Origin: Amycolatopsis nivea
GTDB taxonomy: Bacteria > Actinomycetota > Actinomycetes > Mycobacteriales > Pseudonocardiaceae
Length of the DNA: 64,000 nucleotides
Assembly: GCF_004522235.1 (NCBI RefSeq)
Contig: NZ_SDLT01000005.1
Location: 186,001-250,000, forward strand
Direction of reading: 5' to 3'
Position numbers and translations under genes: made by a program. Positions 43,751 through 51,831 of the stretch are shown in pieces (position 1 is the first letter of the stretch; every line of letters starts with the position of its first letter). The notes beneath the pieces were generated by a model that did no database searches, was not told the origin of the DNA, and worked only from the letters and a program-made list of their open reading frames with translations.

Positions 43751-44336
43751 GGATGCGGGCGCATCGCTGAGTGGTGGTTTCGGCGGGTTCCTCGGGGTGC
43801 TCGAGCCACCAGTTGACGGTGGCGGCGACCGCGCCGTACCAGATGCGGGCGAACAGCGAGGCGTCGGCGGGGTCCGCGAAACCCACTGAGGCCAAGGCTT
43901 CCTGGGTTCCTTCGGCGCCGAGTGTGGAGAGTTTGCGGCGGTAGGAGCGGGCTGCTTCGTCCACTGCGGAGCCTGGGGGCAGCGTCGGGTCCCAGAGGAC
44001 GGCCCAGTCCAGGCGACGGGGTTCCAGGGTGCGGAAGATCGCTTCGAGGGTGCCTAGGGCGCGGGTGAGGCCAGTGCCGGTTTGGGCTTCGGTGACGGCG
44101 TCGACCAGCGGGGCTGCGCCTCGGTGGAGGCAGGCCAGGTAGAGGCCGTCTTTGGATTCGAAGTAGCCGTATACCAGGGGTTTGGAGATGTCCGCTCGGC
44201 GCGCGATGGCGGCTACTGAGGCGTGGGCGTAGCCCTGGGTGCCGAACTCCTGGACGGCGGCGTCGAGGATCAGCCGCTCCCGTTCGGGGCGCGGCATTCC
44301 TTTGCTGCCTGCTGGGGTTGGCACGTTGTTGAGCAT
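43731..44336 (-). CDS. TetR-family transcriptional regulator
   Basis: 201 aa from the ATG at 44336; an internal ATG at 44297 (MPRPERERLIL) is a possible start. The DNA-binding part is canonical: ERLILDAAVQEFGTQGYAHASVAAIARRADISKPLVYGYFESKDGLYLAC. The C-terminal ligand domain is helical. It lies at the end of the lipid locus, convergent with the DUF gene. The 25-bp palindrome 1.1 kb away in the divergent promoter is its most likely target. Confidence 0.92.
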   Translation of the reverse strand: MLNNVPTPAGSKGMPRPERERLILDAAVQEFGTQGYAHASVAAIARRADISKPLVYGYFESKDGLYLACLHRGAAPLVDAVTEAQTGTGLTRALGTLEAIFRTLEPRRLDWAVLWDPTLPPGSAVDEAARSYRRKLSTLGAEGTQEALASVGFADPADASLFARIWYGAVAATVNWWLEHPEEPAETTTQRCARILTSLRG

Positions 44337-44453
44337 AGCTGATGGAGGCTTGGTCTATTGTGGACGGTTGGTTCGCCGGGGGTTCGGCTCGTCGCCTGGC
44401 GGCGACATTGCGCTCGTTAGGGGGGCCGCCACCCCGAAGTTTTATTGTGCTGA

Positions 44454-44510
44454 CGGTCGGTGGGTGCTTGTCAAGGCGGGAAAGATGCCTTGACAAGCAC
44501 CCACCGACCG
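44454..44510. repeat. Perfect 24-bp hairpin
   Basis: The arm 44454-44477 begins CGGTCGGTGGGTGC and ends TTGTCAAGGC. It is exactly complementary to 44487-44510 across a 9-nt loop (GGGAAAGAT). It lies about 120 bp upstream of the TetR gene's start and is not next to a gene end, so a simple terminator role is not obvious. Confidence 0.88.
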
Positions 44511-44599
44511 CAGTTGGGCTTCGGATCGGGGTTGGGGGCGGTGTGGGTGCCTCGACGTTGGGTGCATCGGTGCGGTTTCGTTGGTGGCGGGGCTTGCGC

Positions 44600-44682
44600 C
44601 CCAATGTGGCATTGGGTGCATGTGACGCACCCAATGTGGCGTTCGGTGCGTTGAGCGCACCCAATGCCGCATTGGGGCGCAT
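44600..44682. repeat. 30-bp palindromic repeats (about 2.7 copies)
   Basis: Units start at 44600, 44630 and 44660 with CCCAATGTGGCATTGGGTGC, CCCAATGTGGCGTTCGGTGC and CCCAATGCCGCATTGGGGCG. Each contains an inverted CCAATG/CATTGG pair. The array sits in the same 616-bp gap (44337-44952) as the 24-bp hairpin. Confidence 0.8.
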
Positions 44683-44708
44683 CCCGGTGGGTGCGGGGCG
44701 GGCGAGTG

Positions 44709-44822
44709 GGTCGTGAAGGGGTCCTTGAGGGAATCTGGGTCCGTGAAGGGGTCCCTCACGTACCGGCCGCTGGTCGTGAGGGGGGCCCTGAGGGAATCAG
44801 CGGCTGTGAGGGGGCCCCACGA
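44709..44822 (+). repeat. Dispersed GTGAGGGG..CCCTGAGGGAATC element
   Basis: Related segments occur at 44709 (GTCGTGAAGGGGTCCTTGAG then GGAATC), 44742 (CCGTGAAGGGGTCCCTCACG) and 44768 (GTCGTGAGGGGGGCCCTGAG then GGAATC). The same motif forms the hairpin at 17321-17389. It looks like a genome-dispersed intergenic repeat. Confidence 0.7.
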
Positions 44823-44952
44823 ACCTCACCGGAGTGGGGGTGCGCGGATTGGCAAGACTTCTGCCTGCGATGACAAGGCCCTCAGCCTCTAGCAAGCGAC
44901 ACTGGGTCGCTGCGGGGCAAATGGGCGCCTTGTAGCGGATCGGGAGGCCTGG

Positions 44953-46383
44953 ATGGCACAGCAGTCGACACCGGAGGCTGTCGGAGGGCAGCTGCGCGCT
45001 AATGCGCTCGGCACTGGCGGGATTGCGTTTCTCGTGCTCGCTGCGGTCGCGCCGTTGACCGGGATGGTGGTGATCGCGGGGCTCGGGATCGCGCTCGGCA
45101 ATGGCGGCGGGATGCCTGCATCATTCCTGATCGCGGGGATTGTGTTGCTGTTGTTCGGTGTTGGCTACGCGCGGATGAGCCGGTACGTGTCCAACGCTGG
45201 TGGGTTCTACGCGTATCTTACTGCGGCCTTAGGGCGTCCGGCGGGGTTGTCCGGGGCGTTTGTGGCGTTGGCTGGATACAACTGTTTCGTCGCGGGGGCG
45301 GTGGGGACCTCTGGTGCGTTGACGGGCGGGGTCGTCAACCGGGTCTTTCATTTGGACTTGCCGTGGGAGTTTTGGGCTGCGTTGTCCGTCGTCGCGGTGT
45401 TTTTGCTGAGTCGTCGTGGGGTGGACGTTTCGGCGAAGGTGCTTGCGGTGTCGCTGATTCTTGAGGTCAGCATTCTGGTTGTCTTCGACGTTGCGGTGCT
45501 CGTGAAGTCTGGGTATTCGCTCAGTGCGTTGTCGCCTGCGGTCGTCACGTCTGGGTCTATCGGGCTTGGGTTGTTGTTTGCTGCCACGTGTTTCATCGGG
45601 TTCGAGGCGACTGCGTTGTTCAGCGAGGAAGCGCGCGACCCGAACAAGTCAGTGCCGCGTGCTACTTATATCGCGGTGATCGCTATTGGGGTTTTCGCTG
45701 CGATTACCTCGCTTGCGCTGGTCAGCGCGATCGGCGTGGGGAACGCGAAAGCCGTGGCGCAGGATCATCTCGCGGCGGGGGACCTGCTCTTGGCTACCTC
45801 GCAGGATGTGCTCGGGACCGTGCTTACCGATGTCATGCAGTTGTTGCTTGTGGTGAGTCTGTTCGCCGCGTTGCTGGCGTTGCACAACTCCGCTAGTCGG
45901 TACATTTACGCGCTTGCCCGGGACGGCGTGTTGCCGAAGGTGTTGGGGCGTACGGTTTCTGGTTCGCCGCGTAACGCCAGTGCGGCGCAGATCGGGTTCG
46001 CTACGGTCGTCGCGGCGATCTTCGCGGTGCTTGGGCTTGATCCGGTCGCGTTCTTGACGTCGTCGATGACTGGGTTCGGGACGTTGGCGATCCTCGTGTT
46101 GCAGGCGATGGCGTCGATCGCGGTGGTGGTGTTCTTCCGGCAGCGGCGGGATCCGCATTGGTGGAGCACGTTTGTCGCGCCGGGGCTTGGCGGGGCTGGG
46201 CTGATCGGCGTGATCGTGCTGGCGGTGCTGAATTTTCCGACGATGGCCGGGTCCGACGCGGCGTGGATCGGGTTGTTGCCGTGGTTGCTGCCGATCCTGA
46301 TCGTCGCGGGGCTGGCGATGGCGGAGTATCTGCGACGCAAGCGTCCGGAGACGTATGCGGCGCTCGGGCCGGAGGTGCATTGA
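44953..46383 (+). CDS. APC-family amino acid permease
   Basis: 476 aa with GGGAGG before the ATG. About 12 membrane segments carry the APC signature LGTGGIAFLVLAAVAPLTGMVVIAG, YARMSRYVSNAGGFYAYLTAALGRPAG and the mid-protein ATCFIGFEATALFSEEARDPNKSVPRATY. It imports an amino acid or amine with protons or by exchange. The gene has more T-rich codons than the rest of the window (for example GTT and TTG runs), which may mark recent acquisition. It stands alone, with a 13-bp gap to the convergent small gene. Confidence 0.92.
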   Translation: MAQQSTPEAVGGQLRANALGTGGIAFLVLAAVAPLTGMVVIAGLGIALGNGGGMPASFLIAGIVLLLFGVGYARMSRYVSNAGGFYAYLTAALGRPAGLSGAFVALAGYNCFVAGAVGTSGALTGGVVNRVFHLDLPWEFWAALSVVAVFLLSRRGVDVSAKVLAVSLILEVSILVVFDVAVLVKSGYSLSALSPAVVTSGSIGLGLLFAATCFIGFEATALFSEEARDPNKSVPRATYIAVIAIGVFAAITSLALVSAIGVGNAKAVAQDHLAAGDLLLATSQDVLGTVLTDVMQLLLVVSLFAALLALHNSASRYIYALARDGVLPKVLGRTVSGSPRNASAAQIGFATVVAAIFAVLGLDPVAFLTSSMTGFGTLAILVLQAMASIAVVVFFRQRRDPHWWSTFVAPGLGGAGLIGVIVLAVLNFPTMAGSDAAWIGLLPWLLPILIVAGLAMAEYLRRKRPETYAALGPEVH

Positions 46384-46396
46384 GTCCGCAATGGAC

Positions 46397-46627
46397 TCAG
46401 CTTTTCTCCTTGGTGCGGTCGTGCGCCCAGCCGGCGAGGACCACCCCGGCGAGGGTCAGCACTACCAGTGCGGCTAATTGTCCGCCCCAGCCGCCGGGGA
46501 CCCAGTCAAGCGCGCCCCACAATTGGCGTGCGTCGTTGTCGAAGAAACTGCGGATCGCGGCCTGTGCGGATACGACGGTGAGCACCATGCCGACGATCTG
46601 CACTGCTGAGTAGCCGCCCTTGCTCAT
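46397..46627 (-). CDS. Small membrane protein divergent from two-component system
   Basis: 76 aa; the ATG at 46625-46627 follows GGGAGA. Two hydrophobic segments (YSAVQIVGMVLTVVSAQAAI and QLAALVVLTLAGVVLAGWA) flank a loop with a double Trp-Gly. A family name is not clear. The shared promoter with a NarL-type sensor and regulator, containing a 9-bp inverted repeat, suggests it is the output or partner of that system. Confidence 0.7.
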   Translation of the reverse strand: MSKGGYSAVQIVGMVLTVVSAQAAIRSFFDNDARQLWGALDWVPGGWGGQLAALVVLTLAGVVLAGWAHDRTKEKS

Positions 46628-46708
46628 GTGTTCTCCCTGAGTCGTGGTGCTCCCAGTGTGTCGGCCGCGGCTACGGTGCGCATCGGACCTGCGGAGCGAA
46701 CCGGGGCC

Positions 46709-46737
46709 GACCAAAGTCGAGGGTTACTACTTTGGTC
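46709..46737. promoter_or_regulatory. Inverted repeat, likely response-regulator operator
   Basis: GACCAAAGT (46709-46717) and ACTTTGGTC (46729-46737) form perfect 9-bp arms with an 11-bp spacer, so the arm centres are 20 bp apart (two helical turns). The repeat sits between the small membrane protein gene and the histidine kinase gene. Confidence 0.8.
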
Positions 46738-46798
46738 TAGGGCGCGGGGTGTGCCGAGGGCGGCTGCACGGCGGGGGCGGATCGGCGAAGATGGGCTG

Positions 46799-47977
46799 GT
46801 GATCGTTTCGCAGGTCAAGCTCAAGCCGTGGCAGCAGGGGTGGCGGCTGGCCGTGGCCGCGCTGCTCGGCGTGGTTGCCTGGGTGGCGGTCGCCTCTCAT
46901 CTGCCCGCGGGATCCGACGACCCGCGGATCGGGTGGCTGATTTTCGGCGACCCGATCATCGGGCTCGGCTGTCTGGTCGCGTCGCTGTGGCGGCGGAAGT
47001 ACCCGCTCTCGATCGCGACCGGGGTGATCATCGTCTCGGCGGTGTCGACCTCCGCCGGGGGAGCCGCGCTCCTGGTGCTCGGGTCGCTCGCCACTCGGCG
47101 CCGGCTGTTCGAGACCACCTTCATCGGGCTGGCGTGCGTCGCTACCGCGGCGGTCACCGAAGGGCTCTACCCTCGCGGTTCCGACCCGGATCCGTGGTGG
47201 TGGTCCATTTCGTTCATCGTGCTGGTCACCGGCATCGTCGTGGCGGTCGGAGCGGCGATCGGGGCGCGGCGCGAGGAGTTGCAGTCGCTGCGGGAACGCG
47301 CGGAGAGCGCCGAACGCGAGCAGGTCGCGCGGGCGGCCGAGGCGCGCATTGTCGAGCGGCACCGGATCGCGCGCGAGATGCACGACGTCCTCGCGCACCG
47401 GGTGTCGCTGGTCGCGATGCAGGCCGGCGTGCTGGGGCATCGCGCCGATCTGCCGCCTGACCAGGTGTCGCTGCTGGCCAGGGGGATCGCCGACGGTGCG
47501 CATCAGGCGCTGGAGGAGCTGCGGGAGGTGCTCGGGGTCCTGCGGGCCAGTCCGGGCGGGCTTGAGCCGCCGCAGCCCTCGCTCGCGAATCTGCCCGCGC
47601 TGGTCGCTGACGCGCGGGCGCTCGGGGTGCAGGTCAGCTATACCCCGGAGACGGTCGGGAATCCGCCGGATCTGCTGGCGCGCACGGTGTACCGGATCGT
47701 CCAAGAAGGACTGACCAATGCCGGGAAACACGCGCCTGGCGCCGACGTGTGTGTCACCGTGGAGGGCGGGGAGGGCGAGGGGCTGCGCGTGACGGTGCGG
47801 GATTCCGGCGCGACCGAGAACGTGGCGCCGCCGCCGTCCGCCGGGTTCGGGTTGCTGGGGCTTGCCGAGCGGGTCGAGCTCGCCGGTGGCGACCTTGACC
47901 ATCACGCGGACCCGGACGGCGGGTTCGTGCTGACCGCGTGGCTGCCGTGGCCTGCCCGCGGCGAAGGGAGCGAGTGA
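46799..47977 (+). CDS. Sensor histidine kinase, NarL/DesK (HisKA_3) type
   Basis: 392 aa from the GTG at 46799. The sensor region has about five membrane segments (LAVAALLGVVAWVAVAS through SISFIVLVTGIVVAVGAAIGA) and almost no extracellular loop, so it probably senses the membrane itself. A coiled linker leads to the HisKA_3 phospho-acceptor His195 (RIAREMHDVLAHRVS). HATPase_c motifs follow (IVQEGLTNAGKHAPG N-box, FGLLGLAERVELAGG G-box). It is followed directly by its response regulator with no gap. Confidence 0.92.
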   Translation: MIVSQVKLKPWQQGWRLAVAALLGVVAWVAVASHLPAGSDDPRIGWLIFGDPIIGLGCLVASLWRRKYPLSIATGVIIVSAVSTSAGGAALLVLGSLATRRRLFETTFIGLACVATAAVTEGLYPRGSDPDPWWWSISFIVLVTGIVVAVGAAIGARREELQSLRERAESAEREQVARAAEARIVERHRIAREMHDVLAHRVSLVAMQAGVLGHRADLPPDQVSLLARGIADGAHQALEELREVLGVLRASPGGLEPPQPSLANLPALVADARALGVQVSYTPETVGNPPDLLARTVYRIVQEGLTNAGKHAPGADVCVTVEGGEGEGLRVTVRDSGATENVAPPPSAGFGLLGLAERVELAGGDLDHHADPDGGFVLTAWLPWPARGEGSE

Positions 47978-48643
47978 GTGGACCGGGTGCGGGTCGTGAT
48001 CGTCGACGACGATCAGCTGGTGCGGATGTCGTTGCGGCTCATGCTCGACGGCGAGGCCGACCTGGAGGTCGCCGGCGAGGCCGCGGACGGCGACGCCGCG
48101 ATCGCCGAGGTCCGCCGGCTCCGGCCGGACGTCGTGCTGATGGACGTGCGGATGCCCGGCCGCGACGGGCTGAGCGCGACCGAAGCCATCCTCAGCTGGC
48201 CGGACCCGCCGCGGATCCTCGTGCTGACCACCTTCGACTCCGACGAGATGGTGCTCGGCGCGCTGCGCGCCGGGGCGCTCGGGTTCGTGCTCAAGGACAC
48301 CCCGCCGCCGGACATCCTGGCCGCGGTGCGCGCGGTCGCCGACGGGAACCCCGCGCTGTCCCCGGCCGCCACCAGCCGGTTGATCACCGCGGCGATGGGG
48401 CCGCAGTCGTCGGGGAGCCGGCGTGCCGCGCGCGAGGCGGCGCGGGCGCGGCTGGCCGCGTTGACCGAACGCGAACGGGACACCGCGCGGGCGATCGCGG
48501 AAGGGCTGTCGAATGCCGAGGTGGGCGCGCGGCTGCACATCAGCGTGGCGACGGTGAAGGCGCACACGAGCAGCCTGTTCGCGAAGCTCGGCGTGGTGAA
48601 CCGGGTGCAGATCGCGCTCGTCGTGCGCGACAGCGAGGAATAA
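47978..48643 (+). CDS. Response regulator, NarL/LuxR type
   Basis: 221 aa; the GTG start comes immediately after the kinase stop. The receiver domain has VVIVDDDQ, phospho-acceptor Asp56 (VVLMDVRMPGRDG) and LKDTPPPDILAAV. The LuxR helix-turn-helix is at about 150-210 (LTERERDTARAIAEGLSNAEVGARLHISVATVKAHTSSLFAKLG). The pair probably autoregulates through the inverted repeat at 46709 and controls the divergent small membrane protein. Confidence 0.94.
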   Translation: MDRVRVVIVDDDQLVRMSLRLMLDGEADLEVAGEAADGDAAIAEVRRLRPDVVLMDVRMPGRDGLSATEAILSWPDPPRILVLTTFDSDEMVLGALRAGALGFVLKDTPPPDILAAVRAVADGNPALSPAATSRLITAAMGPQSSGSRRAAREAARARLAALTERERDTARAIAEGLSNAEVGARLHISVATVKAHTSSLFAKLGVVNRVQIALVVRDSEE

Positions 48644-48712
48644 CCGGAAATCCGCAGTGCCTGGCACGTATTCCGGAATGAATGCGCAGGATGCGAATCT
48701 ATTCTCGTAATG

Positions 48713-48724
48713 AGGAATATTCCT
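48713..48724. promoter_or_regulatory. Palindrome in the catalase upstream region
   Basis: AGGAATATTCCT is a perfect 12-bp palindrome about 100 bp upstream of the catalase start, in an unusually AT-rich stretch for this genome. It could be a Fur- or CatR-like operator or part of the promoter. The sequence alone does not decide. Confidence 0.4.
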
Positions 48725-48826
48725 GCGGCAATTTACGCTATTTGTCGGAGTGAATCACCTTCGCGTTTCGGTACCATCTTGGCGGCAAAGTCCTTTTTTG
48801 CGGACGAATGCAACGAAAGAGGAGCG

Positions 48827-50293
48827 ATGACTTTCGCTGACAACACCGACCCGTTGACCACCGCGGCGGGCGCGCCGGTCGCCGACAACCAGAACAGCCT
48901 CACCGCGGGCGCACGCGGTCCGGTTCTGCTCCAGGACCTCTGGCTGGTGGAAAAGCTCGCGCACTTCGACCGCGAGGTGATCCCGGAGCGGCGGATGCAC
49001 GCCAAGGGGTCCGGTGCGTTCGGCAAGTTCACCGTCACCCACGACATCAGCCGCTACACCAGGGCCGCGCTGTTCAGCAAGGTCGGCAACGAGGTCGAGA
49101 CGTTCGTGCGGTTCTCCACCGTCGCCGGGGAACGCGGCGCCGCCGACGCGGAACGCGACATCCGCGGGTTCGCCGTCCGGTTTTACACCTCGCAAGGAAA
49201 CTGGGACCTGGTCGGCAACAACACGCCGGTCTTCTTCCACCGCGACCCGCTGAAGTTCCCCGACCTGAACCACGCGGTGAAGCGCGATCCGCGGACAAAC
49301 CTGCGCAACGCGGAGAACAAGTGGGGCTTCTGGACCAATCTTCCCGAGGCGCTGCACCAGATCACCATCGTGATGAGCGACCGCGGCATCCCGAAGACCT
49401 ACCGGCACATGCACGGGTTCGGCTCGCACACGTTCAGCCTGATCAACGACGCGGGCGAGCGGCACTGGGTGAAGTTCCACTTGCGCACCCAGCAGGGCAT
49501 CGAAAACCTGACCGACGCCGAGGCGGACGCGCTCATCGGCGAGGACCGCGAATCGCACCAGCGCGATCTGTACGACGCGATCGAACGCGGTGACTATCCT
49601 AAGTGGACGCTCTATGTGCAGCTCATGCCGGAGGCGGACGCGGCGACCTATCGGTTCCACCCGTTCGACCTCACGAAGGTCTGGAGCAAAAAGGACTATC
49701 CGCTCGTCGAGGTCGGCGAGCTGGAGCTGAACCGCAATCCGGAGAACTACTTCGCCGACGTCGAACAGGCCGCGTTCACCCCGGCCAACCTGGTGCCGGG
49801 GATCTCGGTCAGCCCGGACAAGATGTTGCAGGGCAGGCTGTTCTCCTACGGCGACGCCACTCGCTACCGGCTCGGCGTGAACCACCACCAGATCCCGGTC
49901 AACTGCCCGCGCGCGGCGGCGCTGGTCAACACCTACCACCGCGACGGCGCGATGCGCGTAGACGGCAACCAGGGCGGAGTGCCGGGCGTGCAGCCGAACT
50001 CCTTCGGACGGTGGGCGGAGCAGCCGCAGTACGCCGAGCCCGCGGGACCGGGCGGCGAGGTCGCGGACCGGTTCGACTATCGCGAGGACGACGACAACTA
50101 CTACGAGCAGCCCGGAAACCTGTTCCGGCTGCTGGACGAGGGCGCGCGGCAGCGATTGTTCGAGAACACGGCGCGGGGAATCAAGGGCGCGCGCAGGGAG
50201 ACGGTCGAGCGGCATATCGACAATTGCGCCAAGGCGGATCCGGCTTACGGCGCTGGGGTGCGGAAGGCGTGCGAGGAGATCGGGGCGTTGTGA
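48827..50293 (+). CDS. katA: Monofunctional heme catalase (small-subunit clade)
   Basis: 488 aa; the ATG at 48827 has AAAGAGGAG upstream, while a longer frame to 48710 lacks family similarity. The distal His58 ([12 protein letters not shown]), Asn131 ([11 protein letters not shown]) and the proximal heme-ligand Tyr341 ([15 protein letters not shown]) are present. The length fits the small-subunit clade 3 enzymes. It disproportionates H2O2 in the cytoplasm. It is monocistronic and followed by a bidirectional terminator. Confidence 0.96.
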   Translation: MTFADNTDPLTTAAGAPVADNQNSLTAGARGPVLLQDLWLVEKLAHFDREVIPERRMHAKGSGAFGKFTVTHDISRYTRAALFSKVGNEVETFVRFSTVAGERGAADAERDIRGFAVRFYTSQGNWDLVGNNTPVFFHRDPLKFPDLNHAVKRDPRTNLRNAENKWGFWTNLPEALHQITIVMSDRGIPKTYRHMHGFGSHTFSLINDAGERHWVKFHLRTQQGIENLTDAEADALIGEDRESHQRDLYDAIERGDYPKWTLYVQLMPEADAATYRFHPFDLTKVWSKKDYPLVEVGELELNRNPENYFADVEQAAFTPANLVPGISVSPDKMLQGRLFSYGDATRYRLGVNHHQIPVNCPRAAALVNTYHRDGAMRVDGNQGGVPGVQPNSFGRWAEQPQYAEPAGPGGEVADRFDYREDDDNYYEQPGNLFRLLDEGARQRLFENTARGIKGARRETVERHIDNCAKADPAYGAGVRKACEEIGAL

Positions 50294-50419
50294 CCGGTTG
50301 GCACGGCTGAGGCGGCGCAGTTGTCAGGCCGTTGCCTGCTCGCGCCGGTCGAGGCCGGGTTCATGCGCGCCTCCTCGCGGTGCGGACTCTGTCGCCAGGA
50401 TAAGCGACAGCACGGAAGA

Positions 50420-50445
50420 AGGCCGGGACCAGACGGTCCCGGCCT
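50420..50445. terminator. Bidirectional terminator hairpin
   Basis: AGGCCGGGACC and GGTCCCGGCCT pair perfectly (11 bp) around an AGAC loop. It lies between the convergent catalase and aminotransferase genes, 19 bp before the latter's stop. Confidence 0.88.
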
Positions 50446-50463
50446 CCTCCCTCGCCGGTTGGC

Positions 50464-51819
50464 TCAGACGAGTTTCTGCGCTTCGAGCAGCGTGTCTCGC
50501 AGGATCTGTTCGATCTCGTCGAACTCCGCCTGCCCGGCGATCAGCGGCGGAGCGAACTGGACGACGACGTCGCCCCGGTCGTCCGGACGGCAGTAGAGGC
50601 CGCGGTCGAACAGCGCGCCCGGCAGGAAACCCCGGACGAGGCGTTCCCGTTCGTCGGCGTTGAACGTCTCGCGGGTCGCCTTGTCCTTGACCAGTTCGAC
50701 GGCCCAGAAGTACCCGTCGCCGCGGACGTCGCCGACGATCGGCAGGTCCAGGAGTTTGTCGAGCGTCGAGCGGAACGCGTCCTGGTTGTCCAGTACGCGC
50801 TGGTTGAGGCCCTCGCGTTCCATCAGGTCGAGGTTCGCGAGCGCGACCGCGGCCGACACCGGGTGCCCGCCGAAGGTGTACCCGTGCGGGAAGGCGACCT
50901 TCGAGGCGAGGAACGGCTCCATCACCCGGTCGGACGCGATCAGCGCGGCGATCGGGCTGTACCCGGAGCTGAGGCCCTTGGCGCAGGTCAGCAGGTCCGG
51001 CTGGAGACCGAACTTCTCGCTGGCGAACGTCGCGCCGTGCCTGCCGAACGCGCAGATCACCTCGTCGGCGACCAGCAGGACGTCGTGCCGGTCGCAGATT
51101 TCCCGCACGCGCTCGAAGTACCCGGGCGGCGGCGTGAGGCAGCCGCCGGAGTTCTGCACCGGTTCGAGCACGACCGCGGCGACCGTGTCCGCGCCCTCGA
51201 ACAGGATCGCTTCCTCGATCCGGTCCGCGGCCCAGCGGCCGAACGCTTCGAGGTCGTCGGCGAACTCCGGATGCCGGTACAGGTTGGTGTTCGGCACGCG
51301 GAAACCGCCCGGCGCGAGCGGTTCGAAGTCCTTCTTCATCGCGGGCAGCCCGGTGATCGCGAGCGCGCCGTGCGGGGTGCCGTGGTAGGCCACCGCGCGG
51401 CTGATCACCTTGTGCTTGCCGGGTTTTCCGGTCAGCTTGAAGTACTGCTTCGCGACCTTCCACGCGGACTCGACCGCTTCGCCGCCGCCGGTGGTGAAGA
51501 AGACGCGGTTGAGGTCGCCCGGCGCGAGGTGCGCGAGCCGTTCGGCCAGTTCCGCCGCGGGTTTCGTGGCATAGCCCCAAATCGGGAAGTACGCCAGCTC
51601 GTTCGCCTGCTGCGCGGCGACCTCGACGAGTTCGCGACGGCCGTGTCCGGCCTGCACGACGAAGAGTCCGGCCAGGCCGTCGAGGATCTTGCGGCCGCGG
51701 TCGTCCCACACGTGCACGCCCTCGCCGCGGGTGATCACCGGGACCGGCGAGTCCGGGTAATTTCCCATGCGGGAGAAGTGCATCCACAGGTGCCGGGCTG
51801 CTGCCGACTGAGTGTCCAT
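50464..51819 (-). CDS. Class III aminotransferase (omega-amino acid:pyruvate type)
   Basis: 451 aa. The standard class III motifs are intact: FFTTGGGEAVESAWKVAKQY, LLVADEVICAFGR with Asp252-Glu253, and the PLP Lys281 (LTCAKGLSSGYSP). HLWMHFSRM at the N-terminus and LAYFPIWGYATKPA fit the beta-alanine:pyruvate / polyamine:pyruvate group. It is downstream of, and 12 bp from, an MmsA-type aldehyde dehydrogenase. The pair would convert beta-alanine to malonate semialdehyde and then acetyl-CoA, or 3-aminoisobutyrate to propionyl-CoA. Confidence 0.93.
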   Translation of the reverse strand: MDTQSAAARHLWMHFSRMGNYPDSPVPVITRGEGVHVWDDRGRKILDGLAGLFVVQAGHGRRELVEVAAQQANELAYFPIWGYATKPAAELAERLAHLAPGDLNRVFFTTGGGEAVESAWKVAKQYFKLTGKPGKHKVISRAVAYHGTPHGALAITGLPAMKKDFEPLAPGGFRVPNTNLYRHPEFADDLEAFGRWAADRIEEAILFEGADTVAAVVLEPVQNSGGCLTPPPGYFERVREICDRHDVLLVADEVICAFGRHGATFASEKFGLQPDLLTCAKGLSSGYSPIAALIASDRVMEPFLASKVAFPHGYTFGGHPVSAAVALANLDLMEREGLNQRVLDNQDAFRSTLDKLLDLPIVGDVRGDGYFWAVELVKDKATRETFNADERERLVRGFLPGALFDRGLYCRPDDRGDVVVQFAPPLIAGQAEFDEIEQILRDTLLEAQKLV

Positions 51820-51831
51820 TGCAGATCCCTC

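Noticed and set aside
46727-48667. Long open frame (646 codons) opposite the two-component genes
   Set aside because: The kinase and response regulator on the plus strand have complete motifs. The opposite frame is arginine/glutamine-rich without features.
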